A stretch of 42,482 bases of DNA. Source: Methanocellales archaeon (GTDB lineage: Archaea; Halobacteriota; UBA148; JAUWXC01). This document shows positions 25,736 to 34,388 of the stretch, piece after piece. The DNA lies in NCBI GenBank assembly GCA_030018435.1, contig JASEEY010000010.1:1-42482 (forward strand). Reading direction: 5' to 3'. Position numbers and translations under genes: made by a program. How positions within the stretch are numbered: position 1 is the first letter of the stretch; the number at the start of each line of letters is the position of its first letter. The notes beneath the pieces were generated by a model. That model was not told where the DNA came from. It did not search any database and saw nothing but the letters and a program-made list of their open reading frames with translations.

Positions 25736-25752
25736 TCTCGTAAGAGCAATAT
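25736..25752 (+). other. 17-base D-arm intron of tRNA-Ile
   Basis: The motif reads helix GTTG, bulge GAT, stem CTC with loop GTAA and GAG, helix CAAT, bulge ATG. Cutting each bulge after the second base joins GGA to GCA and restores the D-stem GCTT/GAGC. Confidence 0.78.
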
Positions 25753-25766
25753 GCACACGGCTGATA

Positions 25767-25918
25767 AACAACCTTTTAAAAAAAGGTTGATCAAAATGTC
25801 CTACATTCGCTCGCATACGCTCGCTCAGTAGGACTAGATTAAAAATCGAAGATATGATCTATCGAGCGTAGCGAGATGGGTCGTTCTGATGATCAACCTG
25901 TCTGCAGGTTGTTGAGAA
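25767..25918 (+). other. 152-base intron of tRNA-Ile, related to the tRNA-Gln intron
   Basis: The splice region is CTGA, bulge TAA, ACAACC paired with GGTTGT, TGAG, bulge AAA: a good bulge-helix-bulge. Ends match the Gln intron (ACAACCTTTT, AAAAAAAGGTTGATCA; TGATCAACC, TGCAGGTTGT). The middle 90 or so bases are unique and carry GTCCTAC/GTAGGAC and TCGCTCG-type inverted repeats. No open frame. Confidence 0.8.
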
Positions 25919-25997
25919 ACCGTGAGGTCGGGCGTTCAAATCGCCCCGGGCCCATTCTCTAGATGAAAATAAATAAAAAAAAGAAGAGAGAAGGTAA

Positions 25998-26306
25998 TTA
26001 TCTGAAAAGATCAGATGGATTTCTCGATAGTTGGTTATATTTCAGGTGTCGAACGCCAACCTTCTTAACCTTGGGTTTCCAGACCATTGATGGTAACCAG
26101 CTCGGTGCACCACCTGGGGCACGAACTTTCCCTCGAGAGCCAGTAAATACGTGAAGTCTTTTTGTGCCCTTCTCTCTAAGCACTATTCTCGTCTTTCCTC
26201 TGCTTGCGCACTTCAGAGCAGCATCTCGTGGTTGAAAACCACTGAATGTCCCCACTTCTCTACCATTCTCTATCAAACCAAAATTCTTTTTAGGTCTCTT
26301 TGCCAT
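25998..26306 (-). CDS. Chromosomal protein MC1 family
   Basis: A small basic architectural protein that bends DNA. 102 residues. NFGLIENGREVGTFSGFQPR, AALKCASRGKTRIVLREKG and KRLHVFTGSRGKV align with MC1 of Methanosarcina, as does WLPSMVWKPKVKKVGV near the C-terminus. I chose ATG 26306 (MAKRPKKN) because GGGGAGATTG lies just upstream. A C-terminal extension of about ten residues (LKYNQLSRNPSDLFR) goes beyond the usual MC1 end. Presence of MC1 supports a methanogen-related or haloarchaeal lineage. Confidence 0.9.
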   Translation of the reverse strand: MAKRPKKNFGLIENGREVGTFSGFQPRDAALKCASRGKTRIVLREKGTKRLHVFTGSRGKVRAPGGAPSWLPSMVWKPKVKKVGVRHLKYNQLSRNPSDLFR

Positions 26307-26427
26307 GTTCAATCTCCCCAAATTTTATTAGGTGAAAGTATGTTTACAAGTACCTCCTATTTCAACGTTGCGCTTTTTCTTGATACCAAACCCCTATATT
26401 CGACGTGTTTTTGAAGTTTACATTGAA

Positions 26428-27732
26428 TCACCAAGTAAAAATTCCAAAGAAGTACAAAATTAGTGGAAGCAACAATACACCCATGGCGTGCGTTTTCCTC
26501 ACCTTGAGGTAAGGAGGGAGCATTCCAATTACCATAGCAGTCGCAAAGACAATACCTCCAAATAAACCCGTGAACAAAACCACCATTATACCTATGCAAA
26601 GCAGAACTGCTGCGCTGAGCTTTGAATAGCTCGTGCGGAATAGAATCTTAGATGTATGATCGCCTATGAAGATCGTGGCGAAGTAGGATAGAATTGAAAC
26701 ACCCACGATGACCGCCAAGAGGAGTACTACCAAGGGCATGTCCCATACATTTGGATCCATGATGCTTTTAATGGCAACCATGGCGCCGCTACGCGGTCGC
26801 TGGATAATATATAGCGCTATCAGGCCAAAGATGGCATTCGCTGTGTTTACTCCACTGACTGCAACTATAAATTCCCTAGAAGAATCCTCTCCTCCTTCCT
26901 TGACCGCCAACCTCGTCACCACCGTCGCCACTGCTGGTGACACCCCAGGTAGCCATGCCACCAGAGACCCAGCTAAACTTCCTGTGAATATGCCTCTTGC
27001 GACCTTTCGCTTTGACAGTTTAAACCTCGTCTTCACCTGTTTCGGGATCGTGGATTTGGTGATTAAGCTGATTACGAGCATGCTGGCTCCAAACAGTCCT
27101 GAGAGCAGTGGGAATAATATAGAGGGTTCGCCAAGGGCTATTACAGGATACATCAGAGACGCCTTGGTGAATGAAAGGATGCCTAACGCGCCAGATAGCA
27201 GAAACATCAGCGCAGCATATCCCTTGTATTTGAGCTTTGTTTCCCACGGATCTATTCTCTCCCCAGACTCGGTCCCTACCATAATCAGAGCGATGAGTAC
27301 TAAAATCCAGCCCATATATCGATCGAGAACAGGATAGACGTACTCGAAAAGAATGCTGAACGGTAGCACTAGTCCCAATGCCACTATCACCGAGGCGGCG
27401 CTGCCCAACGCGGATAGTCTAATTGCTTCAACGCCTCTTCCCTCTAACAACAGCCTATGCCCTGGTAGGACTACAAGTGCCGTCTCCGCTTCTGGTGCGC
27501 CCAAAAAGATTGATGGAACAAAGTCCAAAAAAGTGTGCGCCACCGCATTTGCGATGATAATAATGGCGATGCAGACTGGCGAAATTCCGTGCTGGAGCAG
27601 TGTCGGAGCTAAAGCGATGAGCAGTATTGCGACATTGTTGACGTGAAGCCCCGGGATCAGTCCAGTGATGATGCCCAGAGCACATCCCACAAGGGCGGAT
27701 AGCAGCAAGAGATGTAGCGTAATCTGGGGCAT
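26428..27732 (-). CDS. TctA-like archaeal permease (COG1784-type membrane protein)
   Basis: 434 residues, about ten to twelve hydrophobic segments. The N-terminal GIITGLIPGLHVNNVAILLI is the TctA-family signature (G-x-x-P-G-h-x-x-N). IFLGAPEAETALVVLPGHRL and SLAGSLVAWLPGVSPAVATV are repeated family elements in the two halves. Bacterial TctA takes up tricarboxylates with TctB and a binding protein, but archaeal members stand alone, as here, and their substrate is unknown. No partner genes adjoin. Confidence 0.82.
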   Translation of the reverse strand: MPQITLHLLLLSALVGCALGIITGLIPGLHVNNVAILLIALAPTLLQHGISPVCIAIIIIANAVAHTFLDFVPSIFLGAPEAETALVVLPGHRLLLEGRGVEAIRLSALGSAASVIVALGLVLPFSILFEYVYPVLDRYMGWILVLIALIMVGTESGERIDPWETKLKYKGYAALMFLLSGALGILSFTKASLMYPVIALGEPSILFPLLSGLFGASMLVISLITKSTIPKQVKTRFKLSKRKVARGIFTGSLAGSLVAWLPGVSPAVATVVTRLAVKEGGEDSSREFIVAVSGVNTANAIFGLIALYIIQRPRSGAMVAIKSIMDPNVWDMPLVVLLLAVIVGVSILSYFATIFIGDHTSKILFRTSYSKLSAAVLLCIGIMVVLFTGLFGGIVFATAMVIGMLPPYLKVRKTHAMGVLLLPLILYFFGIFTW

Positions 27733-27787
27733 GAATCGTTTTCATCACTCATAGATGAAAAACTTTTACTAAAAAATTTGTTTTTGA

Positions 27788-28930
27788 TTATCCTACTAAA
27801 ACGCCCTCAATTCTTTCCAGCCCTTCGGATATGCGCGCCTGCGAGGTCGCATAGGATATTCGCACGTAATTGGTGCCAGAAGGTCCGAATGCCCCGCCGG
27901 GAGTTACAGCGACATACGCTTCGTTTAGCAAGCGTTCTGCAACATCCATTCCGCTCCCATATTGACCGACGTTCACGAACACGTAAAAGGCGCCCTTTGG
28001 CCTGGTGCATTCCAGCCCTATTGATTTAAGACCGTCTACCAAGAGATTTCTGCGCGCTCTAAACTCACTCACCATCTCGGCAATGCATTCCTGCGCCCCA
28101 GTCAACGCTGCTACGGCGCCATACTGCGCAAAAGACGTAGCACAGCTCGCGGAGTGCTGCTGTATCTTGAGCATGGCATCCAGGATCTCTGGCGGTGCTG
28201 TTGCGTAGCCCAGCCGCCAGCCAGTCATCGCATATGCCTTGGAAAAACCATTGACCGTGATCGTTCTCTCAGGCATACCGTCGAAGGAAGCAATGCTGAG
28301 ATGCTTTCCTTCGTAAATGATCTTTTCGTATACCTCATCGGAAAGCACGAATAGGTCATGATCCCTTGCAATATCCGCAATCAACTTGAGCGTGTTCTCA
28401 TCAAAAACTGCCCCGGTTGGATTGCCTGGCGTGTTCACGATGATTAGTTTGGTCTTCTTGGTGACAGACTCCAAAAAGTCTTCCGGTATAAATCCTCTTT
28501 TCTCATCTGTCTTGACCCATATGGGCTTTGCGCCTGCCAATTTTACGCAGGACTCATATGAAACCCAGGCAGGGTCGAATAAGATTGCCTCGTCACCCTC
28601 GTTGAGTGTGGCAAGCGTGGCTTCAAATATTGCCTGCTTCGCCCCGGGTGTTACGATAATTTCGTTCGGAGATGCGCTGATGTCGTTCTCTTTGAACTTA
28701 TTGGCAATCGCCTCTCTCAGCTCGGGTATGCCAGTGCTCGGCGTGTAATGCGTCCTCCCTTCGTCCAGCGCCTTCTTTGCAGCATCTATGATGTGCTGCG
28801 GAGTGGTAAAATCGGGCTCGCCAACGCTAAAACTGATGATATCCTTCCCGGCCCTTTTCAGTTTATTCGCCAAGTCGGATATTCTAAGCGTCGCTGACTC
28901 CTCTATCCTGTTAACCCGTTCTGAGAGCAT
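27788..28930 (-). CDS. Pyridoxal-phosphate aminotransferase, class I/II (aspartate aminotransferase-like)
   Basis: About 380 residues. The PLP lysine lies in VNGFSKAYAMTGWRLGYA; substrate and cofactor motifs include NTPGNPTGAVFDE and LSDEVYEKIIYEGKHLSIASFDG; the C-terminal arginine lies in NYVRISYATSQ. This is the group I-gamma type with aspartate or aromatic aminotransferase activity; the exact substrate cannot be told. I chose ATG 28930, preceded by GTGAGTGAAT; a GTG at 28936 overlaps the ribH stop. It follows ribH closely, in one minus-strand operon. Confidence 0.88.
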   Translation of the reverse strand: MLSERVNRIEESATLRISDLANKLKRAGKDIISFSVGEPDFTTPQHIIDAAKKALDEGRTHYTPSTGIPELREAIANKFKENDISASPNEIIVTPGAKQAIFEATLATLNEGDEAILFDPAWVSYESCVKLAGAKPIWVKTDEKRGFIPEDFLESVTKKTKLIIVNTPGNPTGAVFDENTLKLIADIARDHDLFVLSDEVYEKIIYEGKHLSIASFDGMPERTITVNGFSKAYAMTGWRLGYATAPPEILDAMLKIQQHSASCATSFAQYGAVAALTGAQECIAEMVSEFRARRNLLVDGLKSIGLECTRPKGAFYVFVNVGQYGSGMDVAERLLNEAYVAVTPGGAFGPSGTNYVRISYATSQARISEGLERIEGVLVG

Positions 28931-28932
28931 AT

Positions 28933-29346
28933 TCACTCACGCATTCGTTGCACCATCTTCACTGCCGCTTCAACAGCTCTCTTCGCATAATCAACGCGCT
29001 CATGCGCCTCCAGCCTGCTCATTCCTGGACCTGATACGCCCAATGCAACGGGTTTATCAAAATCCAGTGACAAATCCGTGAGCTTTCTGGATGTTTGCTG
29101 CATGATGACTTCGTCGTGTTCTGTTGTGCCTTCAATGACGCAACCAAGAGCTACAACGGCGTCGACGTTCTTGTCCTTAGCCAATTTCTTCACAGCCAGG
29201 GGCATGTCATAAACGCCTGGTACCAAAAGAGTTTGCACCACGGACGCTCCGAGAAATTCGGCATGCTCCTTTCCCAATAACTCCATTTGATGTGTCAGGT
29301 CTCTGTTAAATTCCGACACGACAAATCCAAGTCTAATTTCACCCAT
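28933..29346 (-). CDS. ribH: 6,7-dimethyl-8-ribityllumazine synthase (RibH)
   Basis: RibH makes the lumazine precursor of riboflavin. 137 residues. LGFVVSEFNRDLT (substrate strand), LVPGVYDMPLAVKKLA, and ALGCVIEGTTEHDEVIMQQTSR carry the conserved Phe, Glu/Tyr and His positions; the catalytic histidine lies in EGTTEHD. Downstream of ribC by 14 bases, so the last two riboflavin steps are in one operon. Confidence 0.94.
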   Translation of the reverse strand: MGEIRLGFVVSEFNRDLTHQMELLGKEHAEFLGASVVQTLLVPGVYDMPLAVKKLAKDKNVDAVVALGCVIEGTTEHDEVIMQQTSRKLTDLSLDFDKPVALGVSGPGMSRLEAHERVDYAKRAVEAAVKMVQRMRE

Positions 29347-29360
29347 TTTTAATCCTCCTA

Positions 29361-29849
<489 letters not shown>

Positions 29850-29878
29850 TTAAGAGTTTCTTTCCAAAAATGAGATGC

Positions 29879-31006
29879 TCATCCAAACGCTTCTTTTGCA
29901 GCGACCACGCCGCCTTCTGCTTTAACCCCGAGCTCGGACAGCGTGGATTCCAATGCTTCTAAAGTGGTCAAAATCTCTTTTGCGGACACATTGCCCATGT
30001 GACCTATCCTGAATATCTTGTCCTTGAGATGCGCCTGCCCACCCGCTATGAGCACACCCCTTTTCTTCATCCCACCACGCAGCTGCTTGTCATCGATGCC
30101 GTCGGGCATTACCATTGCTGAAACCGTGTTCGAGTACCTGCTGATGTCATTCAAACGTGGGAATAACTGCAGGTCCATCGCGTCCATCGCCTTCCTGACA
30201 GCCTCCGCGCACTTTCTATGTCGCTCAATCCTCTCATGTATGCCTTCTTCTTTTACCATGCGAAGCGCTTCATGTAGTCCGAAGAACAGGGGCACAGCCG
30301 GCGTATATGGCGTCTGCGCAGGCTCCTTTGCGGCATATTTTCGGTACGCTTTAAGGTCGAGATAGTATGGAGATTTTGCCTTCATGCGCTCCCATGCTCT
30401 TTCGCTGACGGCAATTGCAGCCAGCCCTGGAGGAGCGGCAAGGCATTTCTGCGAGCCGATGATGGCAATATCCACCCCCCATTTGTCCACGGGCACGTCA
30501 ACGCCGCCTATCGAGGAAATGCCATCCATGATGAACAACGCATCGTACTTCCTTGCTAACGCTCCTACCTCTTTGGCTGGGTTTAGCATGCCGACCGAAG
30601 TCTCATTGTGAACCATGGTTATAGCTGATACGCCTTTTTCTAGCGCATCCTCCACATCGTTCAATTCTATGGGGCTACCCCATTCATACTCCACAGGTAT
30701 AGGATTTCCGTACAGTGCAACGATTTCCTTGAAGCGCTCGCCGAATTTGCCGTTTACGATGGTGACGACATTATCACCTTTAACGACATTGCTGATGGCC
30801 GCTTCCATTCCAGCGGTTCCGGAGCCGCTGAGCACGAGGACATCGTTCTTTGTCTGAAACGCATCTTTCAAAACGGAAACACATTTATCCAAGATTTTGG
30901 CAAATTCGGGGCTGCGATGATTAATCATCGGTCTGGACATCGCCTTCAATACCCTGGGATGTAAAGGCACTGGTCCTGGTATCATCAGCAATTCTTCTGA
31001 GCTCAT
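29879..31006 (-). CDS. Class V PLP aminotransferase (alanine-glyoxylate/serine-pyruvate or aspartate type)
   Basis: 375 residues. It begins MIPGPVPLHPRVLKAMSRPM (after a short lead), the class V N-terminus. The PLP lysine is in IIGSQKCLAAPPGLAAIAVS and the cofactor-contacting aspartate in DGISSIGGVDVPVDKWGVD. VLSGSGTAGMEAAISNVV binds phosphate. In methanogens this family has been assigned as a broad aspartate/alanine aminotransferase; substrate is not readable from sequence. Single-gene unit with a TATA-like element upstream. Confidence 0.9.
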   Translation of the reverse strand: MSSEELLMIPGPVPLHPRVLKAMSRPMINHRSPEFAKILDKCVSVLKDAFQTKNDVLVLSGSGTAGMEAAISNVVKGDNVVTIVNGKFGERFKEIVALYGNPIPVEYEWGSPIELNDVEDALEKGVSAITMVHNETSVGMLNPAKEVGALARKYDALFIMDGISSIGGVDVPVDKWGVDIAIIGSQKCLAAPPGLAAIAVSERAWERMKAKSPYYLDLKAYRKYAAKEPAQTPYTPAVPLFFGLHEALRMVKEEGIHERIERHRKCAEAVRKAMDAMDLQLFPRLNDISRYSNTVSAMVMPDGIDDKQLRGGMKKRGVLIAGGQAHLKDKIFRIGHMGNVSAKEILTTLEALESTLSELGVKAEGGVVAAKEAFG

Positions 31007-31082
31007 CGCTATGGAATGCGCTCGTGAAGATATAAAAAGGTAACTTATTCAAGGTAGATATAAGAATATGAGGTATGGGCAG

Positions 31083-31541
31083 ATGAAAACGAAGTTCGAG
31101 TTCAAAAAGGATGCATACTCCGCGAAGAAGGAGGCATTCAAGAAGATCATAAAGAAGCATGGTCTCGGGTGGAGGAAAGGTAGCAGACCTTATACAGGAT
31201 CTTGGGTATCCAAAACAGAGAAATTATATGCAGAGTGGAGCGCCGAGAAAAATACGGGATTGTTTATCTATGAGGGTAAGAATGCTGACTTTTTAAAGGA
31301 GTTGAAGTCATTTGTCAAATCCATCGGCGGGAAGATAACAAAAGGCTATGTGCCGGGCAAGGATGAAATTGATGCCATCGTGGAGCAAAGACTCAAGTAC
31401 ATAATCCATGAAGGACGATATCCAGAGACGCTGAGAAAAGCGGGCGCTCCAGAGAGTTATATCAAAGCGGCCGTAGCAAGTTGGGAGAAACTCAAAAAGG
31501 AAATCAGGGCAGAAGCGAAGAAAGAGGTGAAAGGACGATAG
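31083..31541 (+). CDS. Unknown basic protein, first gene of a two-gene module
   Basis: 152 residues (157 if the ATG at 31068 is used), with very many lysines. Aromatic-rich segments are WRKGSRPYTGSWVSKTEK and LYAEWSAEKNTGLFIYEGK (about 30-70). A helical segment ends DAIVEQRLKYIIHEGRYPETL, APESYIKAAVASWEKLKKEI. GAGGTATGGGCAG precedes ATG 31083; TATA-like GATATAAAAAGG near 31028 fits the earlier start better. I recognise no family. A basic surface suggests nucleic acid binding, which is inference. Two bases separate it from the next gene. Confidence 0.65.
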   Translation: MKTKFEFKKDAYSAKKEAFKKIIKKHGLGWRKGSRPYTGSWVSKTEKLYAEWSAEKNTGLFIYEGKNADFLKELKSFVKSIGGKITKGYVPGKDEIDAIVEQRLKYIIHEGRYPETLRKAGAPESYIKAAVASWEKLKKEIRAEAKKEVKGR

Positions 31542-31543
31542 TT

Positions 31544-31903
31544 ATGAAGATAAAACAGATCATAGCAGAGATCGTAGATTTGGCAAATTCGCATGACTTG
31601 GCTGCTGTCGTTGAGTACAAGACAAAAGATAGCACGCAGATAGATATCGCAATTAAGGACGACACAACCAACCTGGTAGCCATCGAGTTCGAAAGCTCGT
31701 ACAAGTGGATCACTCACCGGATTTTGTACAATGCAATAAAGGCCAAAAGAGAGGGGTTTTCAAACGTCGTCTTCATCTATCCGTTTAACCAGAAGACCAT
31801 TCATAAATCTTGGGTGAAGCGTTTTATCACCGACGAGCTTAAGATGAACATGAAAATTGCCCATCCCGAGGAGTGTTTGCACATCATCGAAGGGCTTATC
31901 TAA
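31544..31903 (+). CDS. Unknown protein with a PD-(D/E)XK-like pattern
   Basis: 119 residues. The segment LAAVVEYKTKDSTQIDIAIK followed by LVAIEFESSYKWITHRILYN and VVFIYPFNQKT has the strand-helix order of restriction-endonuclease-like folds: an early Glu, Asp in QIDIAI, then E-F-E where E-x-K is canonical. The lysine is replaced by glutamate, so activity is uncertain. ATG 31544 follows AAGGACGATAG. It forms a module with the preceding lysine-rich gene; purE follows 24 bases later. The identification is only suggestive. Confidence 0.6.
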   Translation: MKIKQIIAEIVDLANSHDLAAVVEYKTKDSTQIDIAIKDDTTNLVAIEFESSYKWITHRILYNAIKAKREGFSNVVFIYPFNQKTIHKSWVKRFITDELKMNMKIAHPEECLHIIEGLI

Positions 31904-31927
31904 GTGGTAGTGATAGGTGATGATATA

Positions 31928-32329
31928 ATGAGCGACATGCACAAGGGAAAGGTAGCCGTTATCATGGGCTCTGAGTCTGATAGAAAGGTTGCCGATGATG
32001 CTGTACGCGTGCTGGAGGAGCACGACGTTACGTGTGATGTGCAGGTTATCTCTGCACACAGAAATCCCGTAGTACTGGATGAGTACATCAAGAAGTCCGA
32101 TGCGGACGTTTTTATTGCCATTGCCGGACTTTCTGCCGCACTCCCAGGTGCCATTGCCTCCAGAACCAAAAAGCCGGTGATAGGCGTACCCGTTAATGTC
32201 AAATTAGATGGCTTGGATGCGTTGCTTTCGATGATGCAGATGCCCTCCGGCATTCCTGTGGCGACTGTCGGCATCGATAATGGAAAAAATGCAGCCTACC
32301 TGGCGTTGCGGATTTTGGACCTGGAATGA
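31928..32329 (+). CDS. purE: N5-carboxyaminoimidazole ribonucleotide mutase (PurE)
   Basis: PurE converts N5-CAIR (class I) or AIR plus CO2 (class II) to CAIR in purine synthesis. From ATG 31928 (RBS AGGTGATG) it is 133 residues. [54 protein letters not shown] and [15 protein letters not shown] are family motifs. The catalytic histidine is in SAHRNP, which is SAHRTP in E. coli. Absence of adjacent purK means class cannot be settled here. Its last 34 bases overlap the 3' end of convergent thiC. Confidence 0.93.
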   Translation: MSDMHKGKVAVIMGSESDRKVADDAVRVLEEHDVTCDVQVISAHRNPVVLDEYIKKSDADVFIAIAGLSAALPGAIASRTKKPVIGVPVNVKLDGLDALLSMMQMPSGIPVATVGIDNGKNAAYLALRILDLE

Positions 32330-33585
32330 CGTTTCAGCGTATCCCGCATGATTTTTATTGCGCAAAGCTCTCCACACATGGAGCACGCGCCGCTGGATGA
32401 TTTTCGGCCGCGATGAATCCTTCTTGCTTTCTCGGGATCGATTGCGATATCAAACTGCGCTTTCCAGTCGAGATTTCTGCGTGCGTGCGCCATCTTATCA
32501 TCCCATGTTCTCGCTCTATCTTTCTGCCCGTCCTTGGTCAAATCCGCGGCGTGCGCTGCGATCTTGGTCACTATGGTGCCATCTTTGATGTCCTCGACGG
32601 TTGGCAGAGCGAGATGCTCTGCAGGAGAGGTCATACACAGGAAGTCCGCCCCATACATACCTGCCACCGCGCCCCCTATGGCACCTATCATATGATCGTA
32701 ACCTGGTCCTATGTCAGTCACAAGCGGCCCCAATAAGTAAAGCGGTGCATAGTCCGTCAGACGTTTCATCGCCATTACGCTTGCTCCAATATCATCCAAC
32801 GGCACATGTCCGGGACCTTCCGCAATCGTTTGCACACCTTCACTTCTGGCCCTGCGCACCAGCTCGCCGAGCGTGACGAACTCCGTAAACTCAGGCGCAT
32901 CACCGGCATCTGAGATACATCCTGGCCTCATCCCATCGCCGAGACTGATAGGAACGTCGTATTCTTTGGCAATCTCCAACAGGTAATCATACTCTGCATA
33001 GAATGGATTCTCTTGCTCATGCTGCATCATCCAAGCGACCATGAATGCACCTCCGCGAGATACAACATCCAAGATGCGCTGTCTTTTCTTGAGGTGTTCC
33101 ACGGCGCTTAATGTGACACCAGCATGAATGGTCATAAAGTCGATGCCATCCGCTGCATGTTTCCGAATCGCATTAAACATATCATCGACGCTCATATCCG
33201 GGTTCTGTGCAGCTTGATAAATGGGAACTGAGCCCACGGGCACGCTTACCTCGTTAAGAATCCTTCTTCTGATGATATCCAGATTGCCGCCAGTTGAAAG
33301 GTCCATGACAGTGTCTGCGCCATGTTTTACCGCCACCAACGCCTTTTCTACCTCCTCTTCCACATCGACGAAATCGATGGACGTACCTACGTTAGTGTTG
33401 ATTTTGGTGCGCATCAATTCGCCAATGCCAACGGGTGCAACATCTCTGGTAGCACTCCTAAGGATGACCAATCGTCCATCTGCGAGCGATTTTCTAACCT
33501 TCTGGACGTTGACGCCTTCGGATTGCGCAACCATTTTCATTTCTGGCGTAATCTGCCCTTTCCTAGCGGTTTCGATTAACGTCAT
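32296..33585 (-). CDS. thiC: Phosphomethylpyrimidine synthase (ThiC)
   Basis: A radical SAM enzyme rearranging AIR to the thiamine pyrimidine. 429 residues, like the shorter archaeal and anaerobe form. [65 protein letters not shown] and [20 protein letters not shown] are all present. The cluster motif is Cys401, Cys404, Cys408 (CSMCGELC), one residue tighter than CX2CX4C in E. coli ThiC. TATA-like TACTTAAATGG lies near 33620-33629. No THI-box riboswitch was recognised. Confidence 0.95.
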   Translation of the reverse strand: MTLIETARKGQITPEMKMVAQSEGVNVQKVRKSLADGRLVILRSATRDVAPVGIGELMRTKINTNVGTSIDFVDVEEEVEKALVAVKHGADTVMDLSTGGNLDIIRRRILNEVSVPVGSVPIYQAAQNPDMSVDDMFNAIRKHAADGIDFMTIHAGVTLSAVEHLKKRQRILDVVSRGGAFMVAWMMQHEQENPFYAEYDYLLEIAKEYDVPISLGDGMRPGCISDAGDAPEFTEFVTLGELVRRARSEGVQTIAEGPGHVPLDDIGASVMAMKRLTDYAPLYLLGPLVTDIGPGYDHMIGAIGGAVAGMYGADFLCMTSPAEHLALPTVEDIKDGTIVTKIAAHAADLTKDGQKDRARTWDDKMAHARRNLDWKAQFDIAIDPEKARRIHRGRKSSSGACSMCGELCAIKIMRDTLKRHSRSKIRNAR

Positions 33586-33617
33586 CGTTACACCATTATA
33601 CTTTATGTGATATACAT

Positions 33618-33629
33618 TCCATTTAAGTA
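33618..33629 (-). promoter_or_regulatory. TATA-like promoter of thiC
   Basis: On the minus strand GTACTTAAATGG lies about 33-44 bases before the thiC ATG at 33585, giving a leader of roughly ten bases. Sequence-based inference. Confidence 0.45.
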
Positions 33630-33630
33630 C

Positions 33631-33657
33631 GCGGTATACTTTAGTTTAAGCTCTGCG
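33631..33657. repeat. Diverged copy of the 30-bp tRNA-cluster repeat
   Basis: GCGGTATACTTTAGTTTAAG followed by C matches 25154-25174 at 20 of 21 positions, then diverges (CTCTGCG versus GAATGCA). It sits between divergent thiC and the MBL hydrolase gene; read on the plus strand TTTAGTTTAAG lies about 28-38 bases before the ATG at 33678, so it may be the promoter of that gene. Confidence 0.75.
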
Positions 33658-33677
33658 TAATCGTGGAATGGTATCTT

Positions 33678-34349
33678 ATGGTCAAGGTGCATAAAATTAC
33701 TGGCTCATACGGCGCAAATGCCTATTTGATCGATGCGACGCATCCAATCCTGGTGGATGTTGGCGCAGCAAATATGTTTGACCTCCTGAGGAGATTTCTG
33801 AATCCTATTGATTTGGAGTACATCGTTCTAACGCACTGCCATTATGACCATACATTTGGCACTGCCCAACTGGCAGAGCAGACTGGCGCCAACATCGCAA
33901 TTCACGAAGAAGATGCAAAGCTGCTTGGTGATGATTGGGCAACTGTCTCTGACGTGTTTGGAGCGCGTGCACCGAGCATAGAACCTGATATGTTGCTGAA
34001 AGGTGGAGAATCATTTGATCTGGGTAATATCTCGCTTAGGGTAATTCACACGCCGGGGCATACGCTAGGAAGCATCTGTCTTTACGGCGAAAATATCCGA
34101 AGTAACCTTTTGTTCTCTGGTGATACCATCTTTGCAGCAGGTGGCATCGGGCGTACCGACTTAGGAGGGGATGCGCATGCATTGGTTAATTCGATTAAAT
34201 TGCTGACAACGCTGGATGTCGATACAATCTATCCAGGGCATGGGGGTATCACAAACCAGAACGTTGATGCCCAGATTAGAGCATCGCTTAGGTATGCAGA
34301 GCTTAATTGCAAAGCTTACAATTCAAAAGGTTTTTATGCGTTTGTATAA
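33678..34349 (+). CDS. Metallo-beta-lactamase fold hydrolase (glyoxalase II-like)
   Basis: 223 residues from ATG 33678. The metal motif is LTHCHYDHTFGTAQ (HxHxDH, about 55-68); HTPGHTLGSICLYGE carries the next histidine, LFSGDTIFAAGGIGRTDLGG the bridging aspartate, and YPGHGGIT the last histidine. All metal ligands of a thiolesterase-type MBL protein are intact. Substrate is unknown; hydroxyacylglutathione-like thioesters are typical of the family, but archaea lack glutathione. A GTG at 33663 would add five residues. Confidence 0.88.
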   Translation: MVKVHKITGSYGANAYLIDATHPILVDVGAANMFDLLRRFLNPIDLEYIVLTHCHYDHTFGTAQLAEQTGANIAIHEEDAKLLGDDWATVSDVFGARAPSIEPDMLLKGGESFDLGNISLRVIHTPGHTLGSICLYGENIRSNLLFSGDTIFAAGGIGRTDLGGDAHALVNSIKLLTTLDVDTIYPGHGGITNQNVDAQIRASLRYAELNCKAYNSKGFYAFV

Positions 34350-34388
34350 TCTGATATAAGTATTTGCATTTAAAAAGAAGGGAGTTAG

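Larger units (their letters stand above)
25711..25954 (+). tRNA. tRNA-Ile (anticodon GAT) with two introns
   Basis: Exons 25711-25735, 25753-25766 and 25919-25954 join to a 75-base tRNA. Acceptor GGGCCCG/CGGGCCC, D-arm GCTT AGCCTGGTTG GAGC, anticodon stem CACGG/CCGTG with loop CTGATAA (GAT at 34-36), variable AGGTC, T-arm GGGCG TTCAAAT CGCCC, discriminator A. Without removal of the D-arm insertion the D-arm and linker would be about 17 bases too long. Intron 1 is 25736-25752; intron 2 is 25767-25918. TATA-like CTTTAATTAC is near 25664. Confidence 0.87.

Noticed and set aside
25767-25918. Box C/D guide RNA within the tRNA-Ile intron (TGATGA and CTGA motifs)
   Set aside because: The C-like box lies near the 3' end of the intron and no D box follows it in the proper place, so the order is wrong for a C/D RNA.
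25963-26154. A plus-strand open frame of 63 codons after tRNA-Ile
   Set aside because: It is antisense to the MC1 gene, which has clear family motifs and a good RBS.
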